A stretch of 64,000 nucleotides of DNA, taken from NCBI GenBank assembly GCA_910579465.1, contig CAJTUB010000002.1, forward strand, positions 6,980-70,979, read 5' to 3'. This stretch comes from an uncultured Lachnospiraceae bacterium. Its GTDB lineage: Bacteria; Bacillota; Clostridia; Lachnospirales; Lachnospiraceae. The notes below the pieces were generated by a model. That model was not told the DNA's origin. It did no database searches and was given only the letters and a program-made list of their open reading frames with translations. Positions 25,715 to 35,500 of this stretch are shown piece after piece. The stretch's first letter is position 1. Each line of letters opens with the position of its first letter. A program made the position numbers and the translations under genes.

Positions 25715-25737
25715 TGGATTTTTAAAGAGGTATTTTT

Positions 25738-25950
25738 ATGACTATATCAGAACAAATAAAAGTATTATGATGTGTGAGAATGAATATAAGCGTTTCAGAA
25801 TTGGCACGCAGAATGGGAATGTCACCACAAAATCTGAATGCTAAGTTAAAGAGAGAAACTTTTACAATATCGGACTTAAATCAGATTGCTGAGGCAACTG
25901 GAACAATTTTTGAACGAAAATTTATATTAAATGATGGAGAATCTGTTTGA
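25738..25950 (+). pseudogene. Small XRE-like HTH regulator interrupted by an in-frame TGA
   Basis: The frame from ATG 25738 (RBS AAAGAGG) reads MTISEQIKVL, then TGA at 25768-25770, then CVRMNISVSELARRMGMSPQ and continues in the same frame to TGA 25948-25950. Without the TGA codon it would be a typical 70-aa single-HTH regulator. The TGA may be a 3-base insertion (TTATGATGT against an expected TTATGT). Either the gene is broken, or translation restarts at GTG 25774 or ATG 25780 to give a 57-59-aa protein with an intact HTH. Its stop overlaps the methyltransferase ATG (TGATG), so it was built for coupled translation and probably controls the island. Confidence 0.7.
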
Positions 25951-27155
25951 TGAAAAACATTAACTTAGAAGAAGTACGTGAGAAGTATAAGAATAACCGA
26001 GATGTGATTTCGATGTTCTCAGGAGCAATGGGATTAGATATCGGTCTCGGGAAAGCTGGGCTTAATGTAGTGATTGGACAGGATTTTGAGCCTTCGTGTG
26101 TAGAAACAATAAAAGCGAATGGGCATAATGTTCTTGGAGGAGACATTAGAGACATAAAGCCGGAGACACTTTTGAAACTGACGGGATTACATGTAGGCGA
26201 ACCGTTTATGATTTGTGGAGGACCACCATGCCAACCTTTTTCTACTGCGGGGAAACGACTTGGGATTAATGATCCGAGGGGAAGTCTTTTTATGGACTTT
26301 ATAAGAATGATAGATTATATACGTCCGAGATTTTTTATAATGGAAAATGTAAAGGGTATAGTTTCCGCACCGTTAAAACATGTTCCGGAAAAAGAAAAAA
26401 TTAAGGATAATCTGGAGCAAAAACAGGGAACAGTTTTAGATGTTATTTTGTCCGAGTTTAATAAGTTAGGGTATAAAACAGTTTATGGTATTTTAGATGC
26501 AGTAAATTATGGAGTCCCTCAATTCCGTGAACGCTTTGTATTAATAGGTAGCCGGGATAATGAGGATATATTCCTGCCGATACCGACGCATTTTCAAATG
26601 CATCAAAATCCGGATTATCGATGGAAAACAGCCGGAGAGGTTATAAAAGATTTGGAGAGTAATCCAGGGGAGTATACACCGTTAAGTGATGATAGGAAAA
26701 AATATCTTCATATGGTTCCGGAGGGGGGGAACTGGAGAGATTTGCCTCAGGAAACTATCCCAGTTGCTATGGGAGGTGCGTATAAATCTGGCGGAGGTAA
26801 AGTTGGATTTTATAGAAGACTGTCGTATGCCCAGCCTTCACCTACAATTACCACATCGCCGGCACAGAAGGCTACAATGCTTTGTCATCCAAGGCAGGAC
26901 AGACCATTGAGTATAAAAGAATATGCCAGAATTCAACAATTTCCGGATGATTGGAAGTTTACAGGAACTATATCAGCACAATACAGGCAGATTGGAAATG
27001 CAGTTCCTGTTGGATTGGCCGAGGCTATTGGTAGAGCAGTTATTGCTACAGCGAATAAGACATCAACTATAGAGACGAAGCGATTCAGGGGAACCAGCGT
27101 ACACAATAAAATAAAGAACGCAATGAAATTAGGAGGAAGTTCATATGATGATTAA
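25950..27155 (+). CDS. C5-cytosine DNA methyltransferase
   Basis: The 401-aa enzyme has the ordered motifs of 5-methylcytosine methyltransferases: I (VISMFSGAMGLDIGL, SAM binding), IV (GGPPCQPFS, catalytic Cys), VI (FFIMENV), VIII (QFRERFVLIG) and X (QIGNAVPVGLAEAIGRA). The variable region between VIII and IX (about residues 215-300) is the target-recognition domain; the recognised sequence cannot be read from it. ATG 25950 overlaps the HTH stop, with GGAGA nine bases upstream; TTG 25947 is a weaker alternative. It shares 11 bases with the endonuclease gene. It should protect host DNA, and it is analogous to DrmMII of class 2 DISARM. Confidence 0.95.
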   Translation: MKNINLEEVREKYKNNRDVISMFSGAMGLDIGLGKAGLNVVIGQDFEPSCVETIKANGHNVLGGDIRDIKPETLLKLTGLHVGEPFMICGGPPCQPFSTAGKRLGINDPRGSLFMDFIRMIDYIRPRFFIMENVKGIVSAPLKHVPEKEKIKDNLEQKQGTVLDVILSEFNKLGYKTVYGILDAVNYGVPQFRERFVLIGSRDNEDIFLPIPTHFQMHQNPDYRWKTAGEVIKDLESNPGEYTPLSDDRKKYLHMVPEGGNWRDLPQETIPVAMGGAYKSGGGKVGFYRRLSYAQPSPTITTSPAQKATMLCHPRQDRPLSIKEYARIQQFPDDWKFTGTISAQYRQIGNAVPVGLAEAIGRAVIATANKTSTIETKRFRGTSVHNKIKNAMKLGGSSYDD

Positions 27156-27885
27156 TAATTCTTATGATGAAGAAGCAGTAGTACAGACAATAGCAAAAGC
27201 TTTGGAAACATTTTATGGAACATTAATTGAAAAAATAGATTCGCTTGATATCAAAAAGGTAATCAAGAGAAAGAATCCATATTTATACCGTGCGAAAGCA
27301 ATGGAGAGTGCTTCTGAGATAGTAGAATCTGTTTTAAGTGCTTTTGTTACATCCAGTGAGGAAACCATTTTTGGCAATTGTTTTTTTGAACCAATTGCTA
27401 TTGCAGTAAGCGGTGGAAACAAGGCTCTGGCAGAAGGTATTGATTTGATGATACAAGATGATGATAGCAACACGATTTATGCTATTGCTGTCAAAAGCGG
27501 ACCTTCTGTATTTAATGCAGATAGTAAAAAACGGCAGGAGCAAAACTTTATGGCAGCGGCCAAACTGGCACAACAGGCAAAAGCAAGATATGAAGCCTAT
27601 ATAGGATATTGTTATGGTAAGAAAAAAGACAGTGGAAGAGGTAAGCCAAAGATGTATCAGGAATTAGCAGGCAAACAATTTTGGGCAGAGCTTACGGGAG
27701 ATGAAAATTTTTATATTAAGATAATTGCTTTTATGGGAACTATGCCGGAACAATATGTAGTTTCTTATAAGGAAAGCTATAATAAAGCAGCAAACAGATT
27801 AATTAGAGAGTTTTCAAATAGTTTCTGTAAAAAAGATGGAGCTATTGACTGGGATAAGTTGGTTGAATTTAACTCAGGAGATTAA
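27145..27885 (+). CDS. PmeII-family type II restriction endonuclease
   Basis: The 246-aa protein matches the PmeII-type restriction family in layout: CFFEPIAIAVSGGNKALAEG followed by IDLMI, then IYAIAVKSGPSVFNADSKKR, GYCYGKK, KMYQELAGKQFWAELTGDEN and a C-terminal NRLIREFSNSFCKKDGAIDW. A PD-(D/E)xK-like core is suggested by EGIDLMI and AVKSG (Asp...xVK). It overlaps the methyltransferase gene by 11 bases with its own AGGAGG, which is the normal arrangement of a cognate pair. In classical systems this pair stands alone; here four further genes follow without a break. Confidence 0.85.
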   Translation: MMINNSYDEEAVVQTIAKALETFYGTLIEKIDSLDIKKVIKRKNPYLYRAKAMESASEIVESVLSAFVTSSEETIFGNCFFEPIAIAVSGGNKALAEGIDLMIQDDDSNTIYAIAVKSGPSVFNADSKKRQEQNFMAAAKLAQQAKARYEAYIGYCYGKKKDSGRGKPKMYQELAGKQFWAELTGDENFYIKIIAFMGTMPEQYVVSYKESYNKAANRLIREFSNSFCKKDGAIDWDKLVEFNSGD

Positions 27886-27914
27886 GAAGATTTATGATAT
27901 TGGGAGGTGAGTAC

Positions 27915-29480
27915 ATGAAAACTGCTTTAGATTTTTATGCAAGAGGAAAACAAAAAGAGGCGAATGCAGATGAATACGACCGCTCTCGATATTATAGTAG
28001 AGACAGATTTATTTGTCCGGAATGCGGGGAAGCAGTTCATTTGACAGGAAGTAGGTATAGTAATCATTTTGCACATTTTAAAAAGAGTGATGTATCTGCT
28101 GAGTGTGATAGACGTGTTGACGGTAGTCCAACGGATTCGGTGTATGAGAGGATAGGATTACCTATTTATATGCGAAAAAATTCTTCAGGTGACTTTTACT
28201 TATACATGGGATTTAAGGCATTACCGCCTATGCTTATGGAAAAAGCAATTAAAGAATCAATATCAGTGAAAATTGATGGAAAGAGTACATACAGAATTAA
28301 TAACGAAAGATTCTCCTGTGAAGGGATTGCTTTAATACCTTTGGATTATATTCCATTATCTGGACATAAATATCATCTTTGTTACGAACCAATGAACAAG
28401 GTATATGAAGTGTTGCAGCATTGGTCTGATTATGCAGATGGTTTTTCATACGAGGGAGCTATATTTACGGTATCTGAACAAGGCGGAAAGAAAATCAGGC
28501 ATGGGGATTCTATTACCACAGAGAAAACGTATTATTGGGTACGACGTCAATCACGGCTTCCAAGTTTTATTCCAGGCATTGAGATGGAAGAGTGTGGACA
28601 TCTAATATTAAAGGATAATGTTTTAAATGTTTTTTGTGGCTCATTTTCGTCAAATCTTTCAGATGCAGAGTTTAATTGCCTTACATCATATTTAAGATCA
28701 AATTTGAAAATTCATCTTCTCGAAAAGCAGCCTGAATTTGTGCCAATATGGCCACCTGTTGTAAAGACAGAAGATGGTTATATTGTTAATAATAGAGAGC
28801 AAAGTGTGTATGGATACATAGTATCGGGTAATGACAATCCAAGAATATATGTTTATCAGGGAATAAGAAAAATTCCGGATGAATTAGATTCAGCCAATCA
28901 TTTGATATGTGTTAAAGTTTGGGCTCAAGAGGCATTAGTTAATATTGATAGGAAATATGTTTCAAGTGGAACATTACTTTTAAAAAGACCAAGAGTCATT
29001 ATAACGAACGATGTTGAGATTTATGAATTAATAGATGATAGGTATGTTTCACTCGAAAAGGAAAATGTATATAGAAATTGTAACAAGATACTGTTTAAAT
29101 CCGGGCATCAGACAGACTTTATATTGGTGCGAAAGAGTGGACAAATAGAAAAGAATGGCGGTATGGGAGAGTATATTTTTGAAAACCTAAAAGACGGCGA
29201 CTCAATATATGTGTTACAAAATCGATATCTTGTTAATATTCTTGCTATATTGATAGAAAAGCAACAAGGTGATATAAAAATAAGCGATGAAGAGCTATAT
29301 CGTTTGCTTAGAAAATTTAAAAGGACGAAAAAGGTTGAGTTACCGTATAAATTTCGAATTCAAATATATGAAATTCAAGATAAGGTTGTGTTGTCAAGAA
29401 ATTATCTTAATAATATGTTAAAAGGCAATAGTATATCTACAGCAATGATAAAGGTTTTGGAGGAAATGCTTAATGAGTAA
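27915..29480 (+). CDS. Unknown 521-aa protein with N-terminal CoiA-like zinc finger
   Basis: I recognise only the N-terminus. FICPECGEAVHLTGSRYSNH, FAHFKK and a further Cys (about residues 30-65) resemble the zinc-binding head of competence protein CoiA, in which the CxxC and HFxH groups bind zinc. The rest (about 100-480) is beta-rich with repeated hydrophobic/Gly-Asp turns and no catalytic motif I can name, and ends in a helical tail. ATG 27915 is chosen for GGGAGGTGA eight bases upstream. The gene follows the endonuclease by 29 bases and overlaps the next by eight. A DNA-sensing or nuclease-adaptor role in the island is a guess. Confidence 0.55.
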   Translation: MKTALDFYARGKQKEANADEYDRSRYYSRDRFICPECGEAVHLTGSRYSNHFAHFKKSDVSAECDRRVDGSPTDSVYERIGLPIYMRKNSSGDFYLYMGFKALPPMLMEKAIKESISVKIDGKSTYRINNERFSCEGIALIPLDYIPLSGHKYHLCYEPMNKVYEVLQHWSDYADGFSYEGAIFTVSEQGGKKIRHGDSITTEKTYYWVRRQSRLPSFIPGIEMEECGHLILKDNVLNVFCGSFSSNLSDAEFNCLTSYLRSNLKIHLLEKQPEFVPIWPPVVKTEDGYIVNNREQSVYGYIVSGNDNPRIYVYQGIRKIPDELDSANHLICVKVWAQEALVNIDRKYVSSGTLLLKRPRVIITNDVEIYELIDDRYVSLEKENVYRNCNKILFKSGHQTDFILVRKSGQIEKNGGMGEYIFENLKDGDSIYVLQNRYLVNILAILIEKQQGDIKISDEELYRLLRKFKRTKKVELPYKFRIQIYEIQDKVVLSRNYLNNMLKGNSISTAMIKVLEEMLNE

Positions 29481-31458
29481 GATTGAAATTAATTTTGAAT
29501 TATTGAATTTCTTGAATGAAGAGGAAATAAATATGGTTTGCCAAAATGCGGATCTTGCTCTTTTTCTGATGCCGATAAAGGATAAACGATATGCAAAGTA
29601 TGCAAAAAAATTAGGCGGATTGGATAAGAAATCTGTATTAGTACAAAAACTTTTACCAGGGATTGCGTTTAGATTATATAAAAAAGAAGAAGAGCCATTC
29701 AGGGTGGCCATCGCAACTCAATTAGGTAGATATCGGGGAAAATTTATTGAGGCGATAACAAGTGTGGAGCCGCCTATTTGCGTAGATGATATAAAAGAAT
29801 ATGATGCAAAAGCTGTGGCAGAGTTGTATTTCAAAATTTTGGATATTTTAGCTACAGATATATCAGTAGATTTGTTTTTTATTTTTCTTAAACTACAGGA
29901 TGTTATAATTGAAGAGAAAACTCGTCAAAGTGTAGAAAGGGAGATAGAAAATATCCGCCAGACAAAGGAACTTGAAACGAAGTATAAGGAAGAAATTCAG
30001 AAGGCAGTAGAGGAGCAGGAGAAAAGGTTATCAGTAGAATTTGAACAGCAAAAATGTGATTTAAGGAAACAAATTGAAGAAAAAAATGCACTATGTAAAG
30101 AAATTCAAGAGAAGCTGAATGCTACAGAACAAAGATTGCAAAAATATGAAAATATAACGCAGGCCGAAAGGAAAAAAAGAGAAGAGGAATGGCTCTCTGA
30201 ATATGAAAGAGAGCTTGTAGCAAGAAAAGTGGCAGATGATACACAACGGAAAAAAGCTTCTGATGAAGCTAAAGCAAATTATCAAAATTTATTGTCTGCG
30301 CTTGAGGCAGAAGCGGAGAAAAAGAGCGCAGAACTGAAGAAACAATATCGTAAACAATTAGTTTCTTCTAAGGAGATGCTGTTCAACGAATTGGCAGGAC
30401 TTAGATTACAAGTGGCTGAATTGATTGGTAAGAAAAAAATATTAGATACACAGGTTGATAATCTTGAACAAAGAAAGAAGGAACTTGATAGTTACATTCA
30501 GGAATTAAATGTTATTGAAGATAGATATTTTGAATCGTTTGAACAAAGAGTTATTGAAAGAAAAATAGATTCTATCATATTTAAAAAATTAGGATACGAG
30601 AATCAAAGGAATAATACAAATTCAGATATACCTTTGGTTTTTTCAAATCCGTCCGATGTTATTGTAATACCAGCGAGACAGTTTAATGAAAACGCAGAAT
30701 ATGGAGAAGATGTAAGTTCTATAGAAGATTTTTTTGAGGATTATAAGACAAATATATCGTTATATTTTGATAATGAAACAGAAATTGCTGGTTCAGTTTT
30801 GGCGGCTATTTTAAACGCAATGGGAATAATTGCAATTGATAAAGTATGTAGTTATCTATCCGAAGCACTTGCAGCTTTGCTGGATGAAAGTTCGCCATTG
30901 GTAATTAATGTTGATTCAGAAAAAGAGAGCTTGAAGACACTTGTTGATATTGTCAATGAAAGTGAATCTCGGGTGGTATGCATCAAAGGAATTTTAGATA
31001 ATTATAACGAGATTCTTTTTACAAGAATATGTGAAGTATGTAAAGAAAAATATTTGTTCTTTTCCGTATCCGATTTGAAAAACTTAGAAATGATGTCCAA
31101 AGCAATGTTGAATTATGCAATCGTGATAGATGCGGAAAATGAACTTCACTTTCTGGTGGATGGTTATATTCTGATAGGTAATCATGAGTTGAAACCATTT
31201 ATGCCCGAACTTGATATGAGGAAGAGTCAGGAAATATATAAAAAGACATTTAGTAGACTGGTAATGAATGATTATATAAAAAAGTCAGCTTCAATTGAGT
31301 ATAGTAACTTGTTGCAATTGTATTTCGCACTTGTAGGAGGAAACACATTGGGTGAAATTATGCAGAAAGGTATTATATGTGCATGTGATATATGTTCTGA
31401 GGATGAAAATTTAAGTGATATTTTAAGTAAGAGTGGAATAACAATTCCGGTGGTATAG
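29473..31458 (+). CDS. Unknown 661-aa coiled-coil protein of the island
   Basis: Residues 1-140 form a helical/globular head. Residues about 145-355 are an almost unbroken coiled coil (EKTRQSVEREIENIRQTKEL, EQEKRLSVEFEQQKCDLRKQ and similar). Residues about 380-661 form a globular tail. The tail contains RVVCIKGILDNYNEILFTRI followed by a strand-rich FFSVSDL segment, reminiscent of the Walker B/sensor part of AAA+ proteins, but no P-loop is present, so it may be a degenerate or structural domain. The start overlaps the previous gene by eight bases. Coiled-coil proteins in helicase-based defence systems often bridge sensor and effector; this is inference only. Confidence 0.5.
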   Translation: MSKIEINFELLNFLNEEEINMVCQNADLALFLMPIKDKRYAKYAKKLGGLDKKSVLVQKLLPGIAFRLYKKEEEPFRVAIATQLGRYRGKFIEAITSVEPPICVDDIKEYDAKAVAELYFKILDILATDISVDLFFIFLKLQDVIIEEKTRQSVEREIENIRQTKELETKYKEEIQKAVEEQEKRLSVEFEQQKCDLRKQIEEKNALCKEIQEKLNATEQRLQKYENITQAERKKREEEWLSEYERELVARKVADDTQRKKASDEAKANYQNLLSALEAEAEKKSAELKKQYRKQLVSSKEMLFNELAGLRLQVAELIGKKKILDTQVDNLEQRKKELDSYIQELNVIEDRYFESFEQRVIERKIDSIIFKKLGYENQRNNTNSDIPLVFSNPSDVIVIPARQFNENAEYGEDVSSIEDFFEDYKTNISLYFDNETEIAGSVLAAILNAMGIIAIDKVCSYLSEALAALLDESSPLVINVDSEKESLKTLVDIVNESESRVVCIKGILDNYNEILFTRICEVCKEKYLFFSVSDLKNLEMMSKAMLNYAIVIDAENELHFLVDGYILIGNHELKPFMPELDMRKSQEIYKKTFSRLVMNDYIKKSASIEYSNLLQLYFALVGGNTLGEIMQKGIICACDICSEDENLSDILSKSGITIPVV

Positions 31459-31468
31459 GTAAGTGATT

Positions 31469-32500
31469 ATGGAAAATGATGTTTTAACCAAAATGGCACA
31501 GGACATGCGAATAAAACCGTATGCTGGAGAATCGCAGACTAATTATACAGGAAGAATTATTTATTGTGCATTATGTCATTGGATGAGATATGCCGTTATG
31601 GATGAAACAACTCAGAAGTATGACAGAAAAAGCAAGACATACGTATTAAGCAGGATGGAAGAATTACTGGGTATTATGTCAGATGCATTTCCGGTGTGTA
31701 AAAAGTGGATTTTTAAAGACTTGAAAAATCCGGTTGATGGCGATGAATTAGTTCGAGCATTAAGAGATAAAATGTTAGCCGCCGGAGAATTATTGGAAGT
31801 TGATGAATTACGGAATATTGGATTACCGATATATGAGAAACGTTATTGTACCAATGATTACGATAGAGTGACTGGTTTATCAGAAGAAGTAAGTAAACTG
31901 GAGCATGTTGGGGTAACCAGAATCGTTCGTATTGATCGTATTGAGGAAGATAATGAAAATAGAGTCCCAGTGGATAAGATTGATATTGATGAATATATTG
32001 ACTGGATATATGTAGGGGCGTCATGGACTGAATGCCACAACGTAGATGCATTTGAGTATTTTAATCCGTTTAGTAAGAGACCGCCCTATCAATCATGGAT
32101 AAATGCAGTTCCAAATAACGAAAAGAGAATTCTGGCAAGACTGACACTTTACAATGGCCTACATGAATACTATTTGATAAAAAAGGAACATGATAGATAC
32201 TGGAGTTCACTGATTACAACAGTATTAGCTGAATGGAAGGAAGAAAGAAGAGTGTTATTAGCGCTTCGAAAACATGCCGGGAATCCAATGCAGGCTACAT
32301 ATAATGAAAGGGATACAGTGTACTTGTTAAGTTTGTATTGTGGTTTGCCATTAAGAGAGCAGACGATAATAAATACATATTGCTGGCCGTTAAATTCAAT
32401 GGATGATAAATATAATTATGTTATACCCAGCTTTATATGGGAGAACATAAGAAATATTATTACAGATAGTTTAGGTATTAATCTTAAGGAGAAAAACTAA
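31469..32500 (+). CDS. Unknown 343-aa protein of the island
   Basis: No known domain is recognised. It is soluble, rich in charged and aromatic residues, with an N-terminal helical part containing IIYCALCHWMRYAVMD and a C-terminal part with DTVYLLSLYCGLPLREQTII. The segment YVGASWTECHNVDAFEYFNP near the middle is distinctive and would be a good query. ATG 31469 is preferred over GTG 31463. It begins ten bases after the coiled-coil gene, and its TAA is followed with zero spacing by the helicase ATG, so co-translation with the helicase is expected. Confidence 0.5.
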   Translation: MENDVLTKMAQDMRIKPYAGESQTNYTGRIIYCALCHWMRYAVMDETTQKYDRKSKTYVLSRMEELLGIMSDAFPVCKKWIFKDLKNPVDGDELVRALRDKMLAAGELLEVDELRNIGLPIYEKRYCTNDYDRVTGLSEEVSKLEHVGVTRIVRIDRIEEDNENRVPVDKIDIDEYIDWIYVGASWTECHNVDAFEYFNPFSKRPPYQSWINAVPNNEKRILARLTLYNGLHEYYLIKKEHDRYWSSLITTVLAEWKEERRVLLALRKHAGNPMQATYNERDTVYLLSLYCGLPLREQTIINTYCWPLNSMDDKYNYVIPSFIWENIRNIITDSLGINLKEKN

Positions 32501-35500
32501 ATGGATGAATACAGTATTGAAAATACGCATGAGGCTTTAAAGCAGAGATTAATCGACTATGTTGAAACAGCATATTTTGGAAAAAATGATGAACTGCGTG
32601 AGTTGTGCAGAACTGAATTGGAAGCACAAGGAGTAATGTGGAAAGAACCATATATTGAGGCAAATCCGGCTTATAAGTTACTTCATAATGGAATAGAAAG
32701 TGCAGATATTCCAGTGGGCATAAAGGTAATATTAAAGCAGATGATTGAGCGTAAAATGGGTGTGTATAAGAGTCCGTATGCTCATCAGGTTCAAGCTTTA
32801 GAAGGATTTTATAAGCAACGTGATTTGTTTGTTGCTACGGGTACCGGTTCCGGAAAAACGGAATGCTTTATGTGGCCAATGGTAACCAAACTCATTAATG
32901 AAGCAAAATGTAATCATAATTCATGGAAACAGCGTGGTGTAAGGGCTATGATGCTGTATCCAATGAATGCACTTGTATCAGATCAGTTGGGAAGATTGCG
33001 GCGTATGATAGGAACAGCATCATTTTATGATATGTTTATTGAATACACTGGTGTTTCCAGAAGGCCTCAATTTGGTATGTATACCGGTAGAACTCCATAT
33101 GCAGGTGAAATTAGGAGAGAACAAGATAAAGCTCTTTCTGACACATTGCGTTCAAATTTGATTGCGCGTGATGAAGAAACTGTAAATCAGCTGAAGAAGA
33201 TGGGAAAATTTCCTGCGAAATATGATATGGAGAAATTTACAGATGGTTTGCTTGAAGGGAGGCATGTGACGGATAATCGTGATGCAGAAATGATAACAAG
33301 ATTTGAAATGCAGGGCAATACGCCAGATATTTTGATCACGAACTATTCTATGCTTGAGTATATGCTAATGAGGCAAGAAGAGCAGAGCATTTGGGAAGAT
33401 ACAAAAAAGTGGCTTGAGCAAGATAAAGATAATAAATTGTTGTTTATTATTGATGAAGCACATATGTATAGAGGTGCTCCTGGCGGAGAAGTTGCGCTAT
33501 TGATAAGGCGTTTTCTGCATAAGTTAGGGGTTAAGAGAGAAAAATTACAGTTCATATTGACGAGTGCAAGTATTCCGCAGAATGAAAATGCTAAAGTTGA
33601 AAAATTTATTTGCGATTTGACTGCTATAGATGGTTCGGAATTGCATAAGATTCAAATTATTACAGGAGAGCGTGAGCAGATACAATATGAGTGTAGTTAT
33701 GATGTGGCTCCGAAGCAAATTGCTCTATTTGATGTTGATTCATTACATTCAGAGGATAGGTTGACCGCCATAAAGAAATTTGGAGAAATTGTAAATTTAG
33801 ATGTAAATAATTGCAATTTTTTAAAAGAGGAAGAGGTTGAGCAGTGGCTGTATGCAGAATTAGTAAGGCTTAAACCGTTATTGAAGATCATGGAAAATTG
33901 CCGAGGGAAGGCAGTTTCTTTTGCAAGGCTTGCTTCAAATGTTTTTCCGGAAGTCTCAGAAGATATTGCACAAAAAGCAGTAAGTGTATTATTGTCAGTA
34001 GCTCCGATGGCAAAAAATGAAGAAGGTCAAGTATTATTTCCATCCAGATTACATATGATGTTTCGAGGAATAAGAGGGATTTACGCGTGTGCTAATCCTA
34101 ATTGTTCAGAAAAACATCATGATTCAGATATGCCTTTGGGAAAAATATACATAGGCAATCATGATGATGTATGTAAGTGTGGCGGAAAAATTTATGAATT
34201 ATTGAATGATAGAACTTGTGGGGCATTATTTTTAAAAGGATACATTGATGAAGATGAACCACAGGCTCGTTTCGTATGGAATAAAAAAGGTATTGTCACG
34301 GATAAAACTTTTAAGGAAATACATTATTATATAATTCCTGAAAATGCACAATTTAAGGTCAGAAAAGATGTTAAGACAGGGTGGTTGAATTCCATTGCAG
34401 GACGTCTTGAAATGGATGATGGACATGCAGGAGAACCGCAATATATGCATGTTGCCTTCACACTGAAAAGCCCTAAAGATACACCGAATATGTATACTTT
34501 TTCAACATGTCCTCGATGTGGAAAAATGCACTTACATACAACGGACTTTTCAACAAAAGGAAATGAACCGTTCTTTCATCTTGTTTCAGAGCAGTTGATG
34601 ATACAGCCTCCAATGATTACTGATTCCAAGAAATTGGAATTCACCCCAAACGCGGGAAGAAAAGTATTATTGTTCTCAGATAGCAGACAGAGGGCAGCTA
34701 CGTTGGCAAAAGAACTTACATCCGTTGCTGATGAAGATGCGATGAGAAAAGCATTAACGGTTTCGACCAAAGAACTCCAAAAATGGGCAGACAGTACCAA
34801 TCATGAAGCAAGTATGGATTTGCTGTATGTTGCATTTCTGAAAGTTGCGTTGGATAATAAATTAAGCTTCTTCTATGGTGAGGACGAAAAAGATTTGCAT
34901 GACCATCTTCAGGAGATGAAAGAGGTTATTAATAGACAGGCTCAGAGAGGCGGAAGAAGAAATCGAAAGATTAATTATGAGGATTTAAAGAAACAGCGAT
35001 TTGCAACTGTACCGGAATTGTATTCGAGATATTTGCTTAAAATTTTATGTAGTAATTTCAGATCTTTTACTGATTTGGGGTTGTGTTGGATTGAACCATG
35101 TAATGGAACTTTGCTTGATGAGGTTTTAGATGATCTTGAAAGAGATGAAGTGGGGATTAGTGAAGAACAGTTCTTTGGATTATTTTCAGCATGGTGTGCT
35201 GAAATTTTAACGGATAGTTATGCATATGATTATGATATAAATAGAAATGTTAGAAGAAGTCTGACAAATATTCCTCGTTTTGGTATTGAGATTGATGGAA
35301 AACTTCCTGCTCGTTTTGAAAGGCTATTAAAAGTAAATGGAATAGAGCTGGATAAACAGAAATTAATTTATAAAGGCTTGTGTAAGTTTACCCAAAAAGG
35401 TAGGGAGGAAAATGATAGATTGTTTTTGAATCCACAAGTTATTACCTTAAACTTTGATTCTGAACATGTATGGTATAAGTGTCCTGCTTGTGGTCGAGTA

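Noticed and set aside
25768..25770. TGA in the HTH gene as a selenocysteine codon
   Set aside because: No SECIS-like hairpin is evident after it, HTH regulators are not selenoproteins, and the sequence is best explained by three extra bases before a Cys codon.
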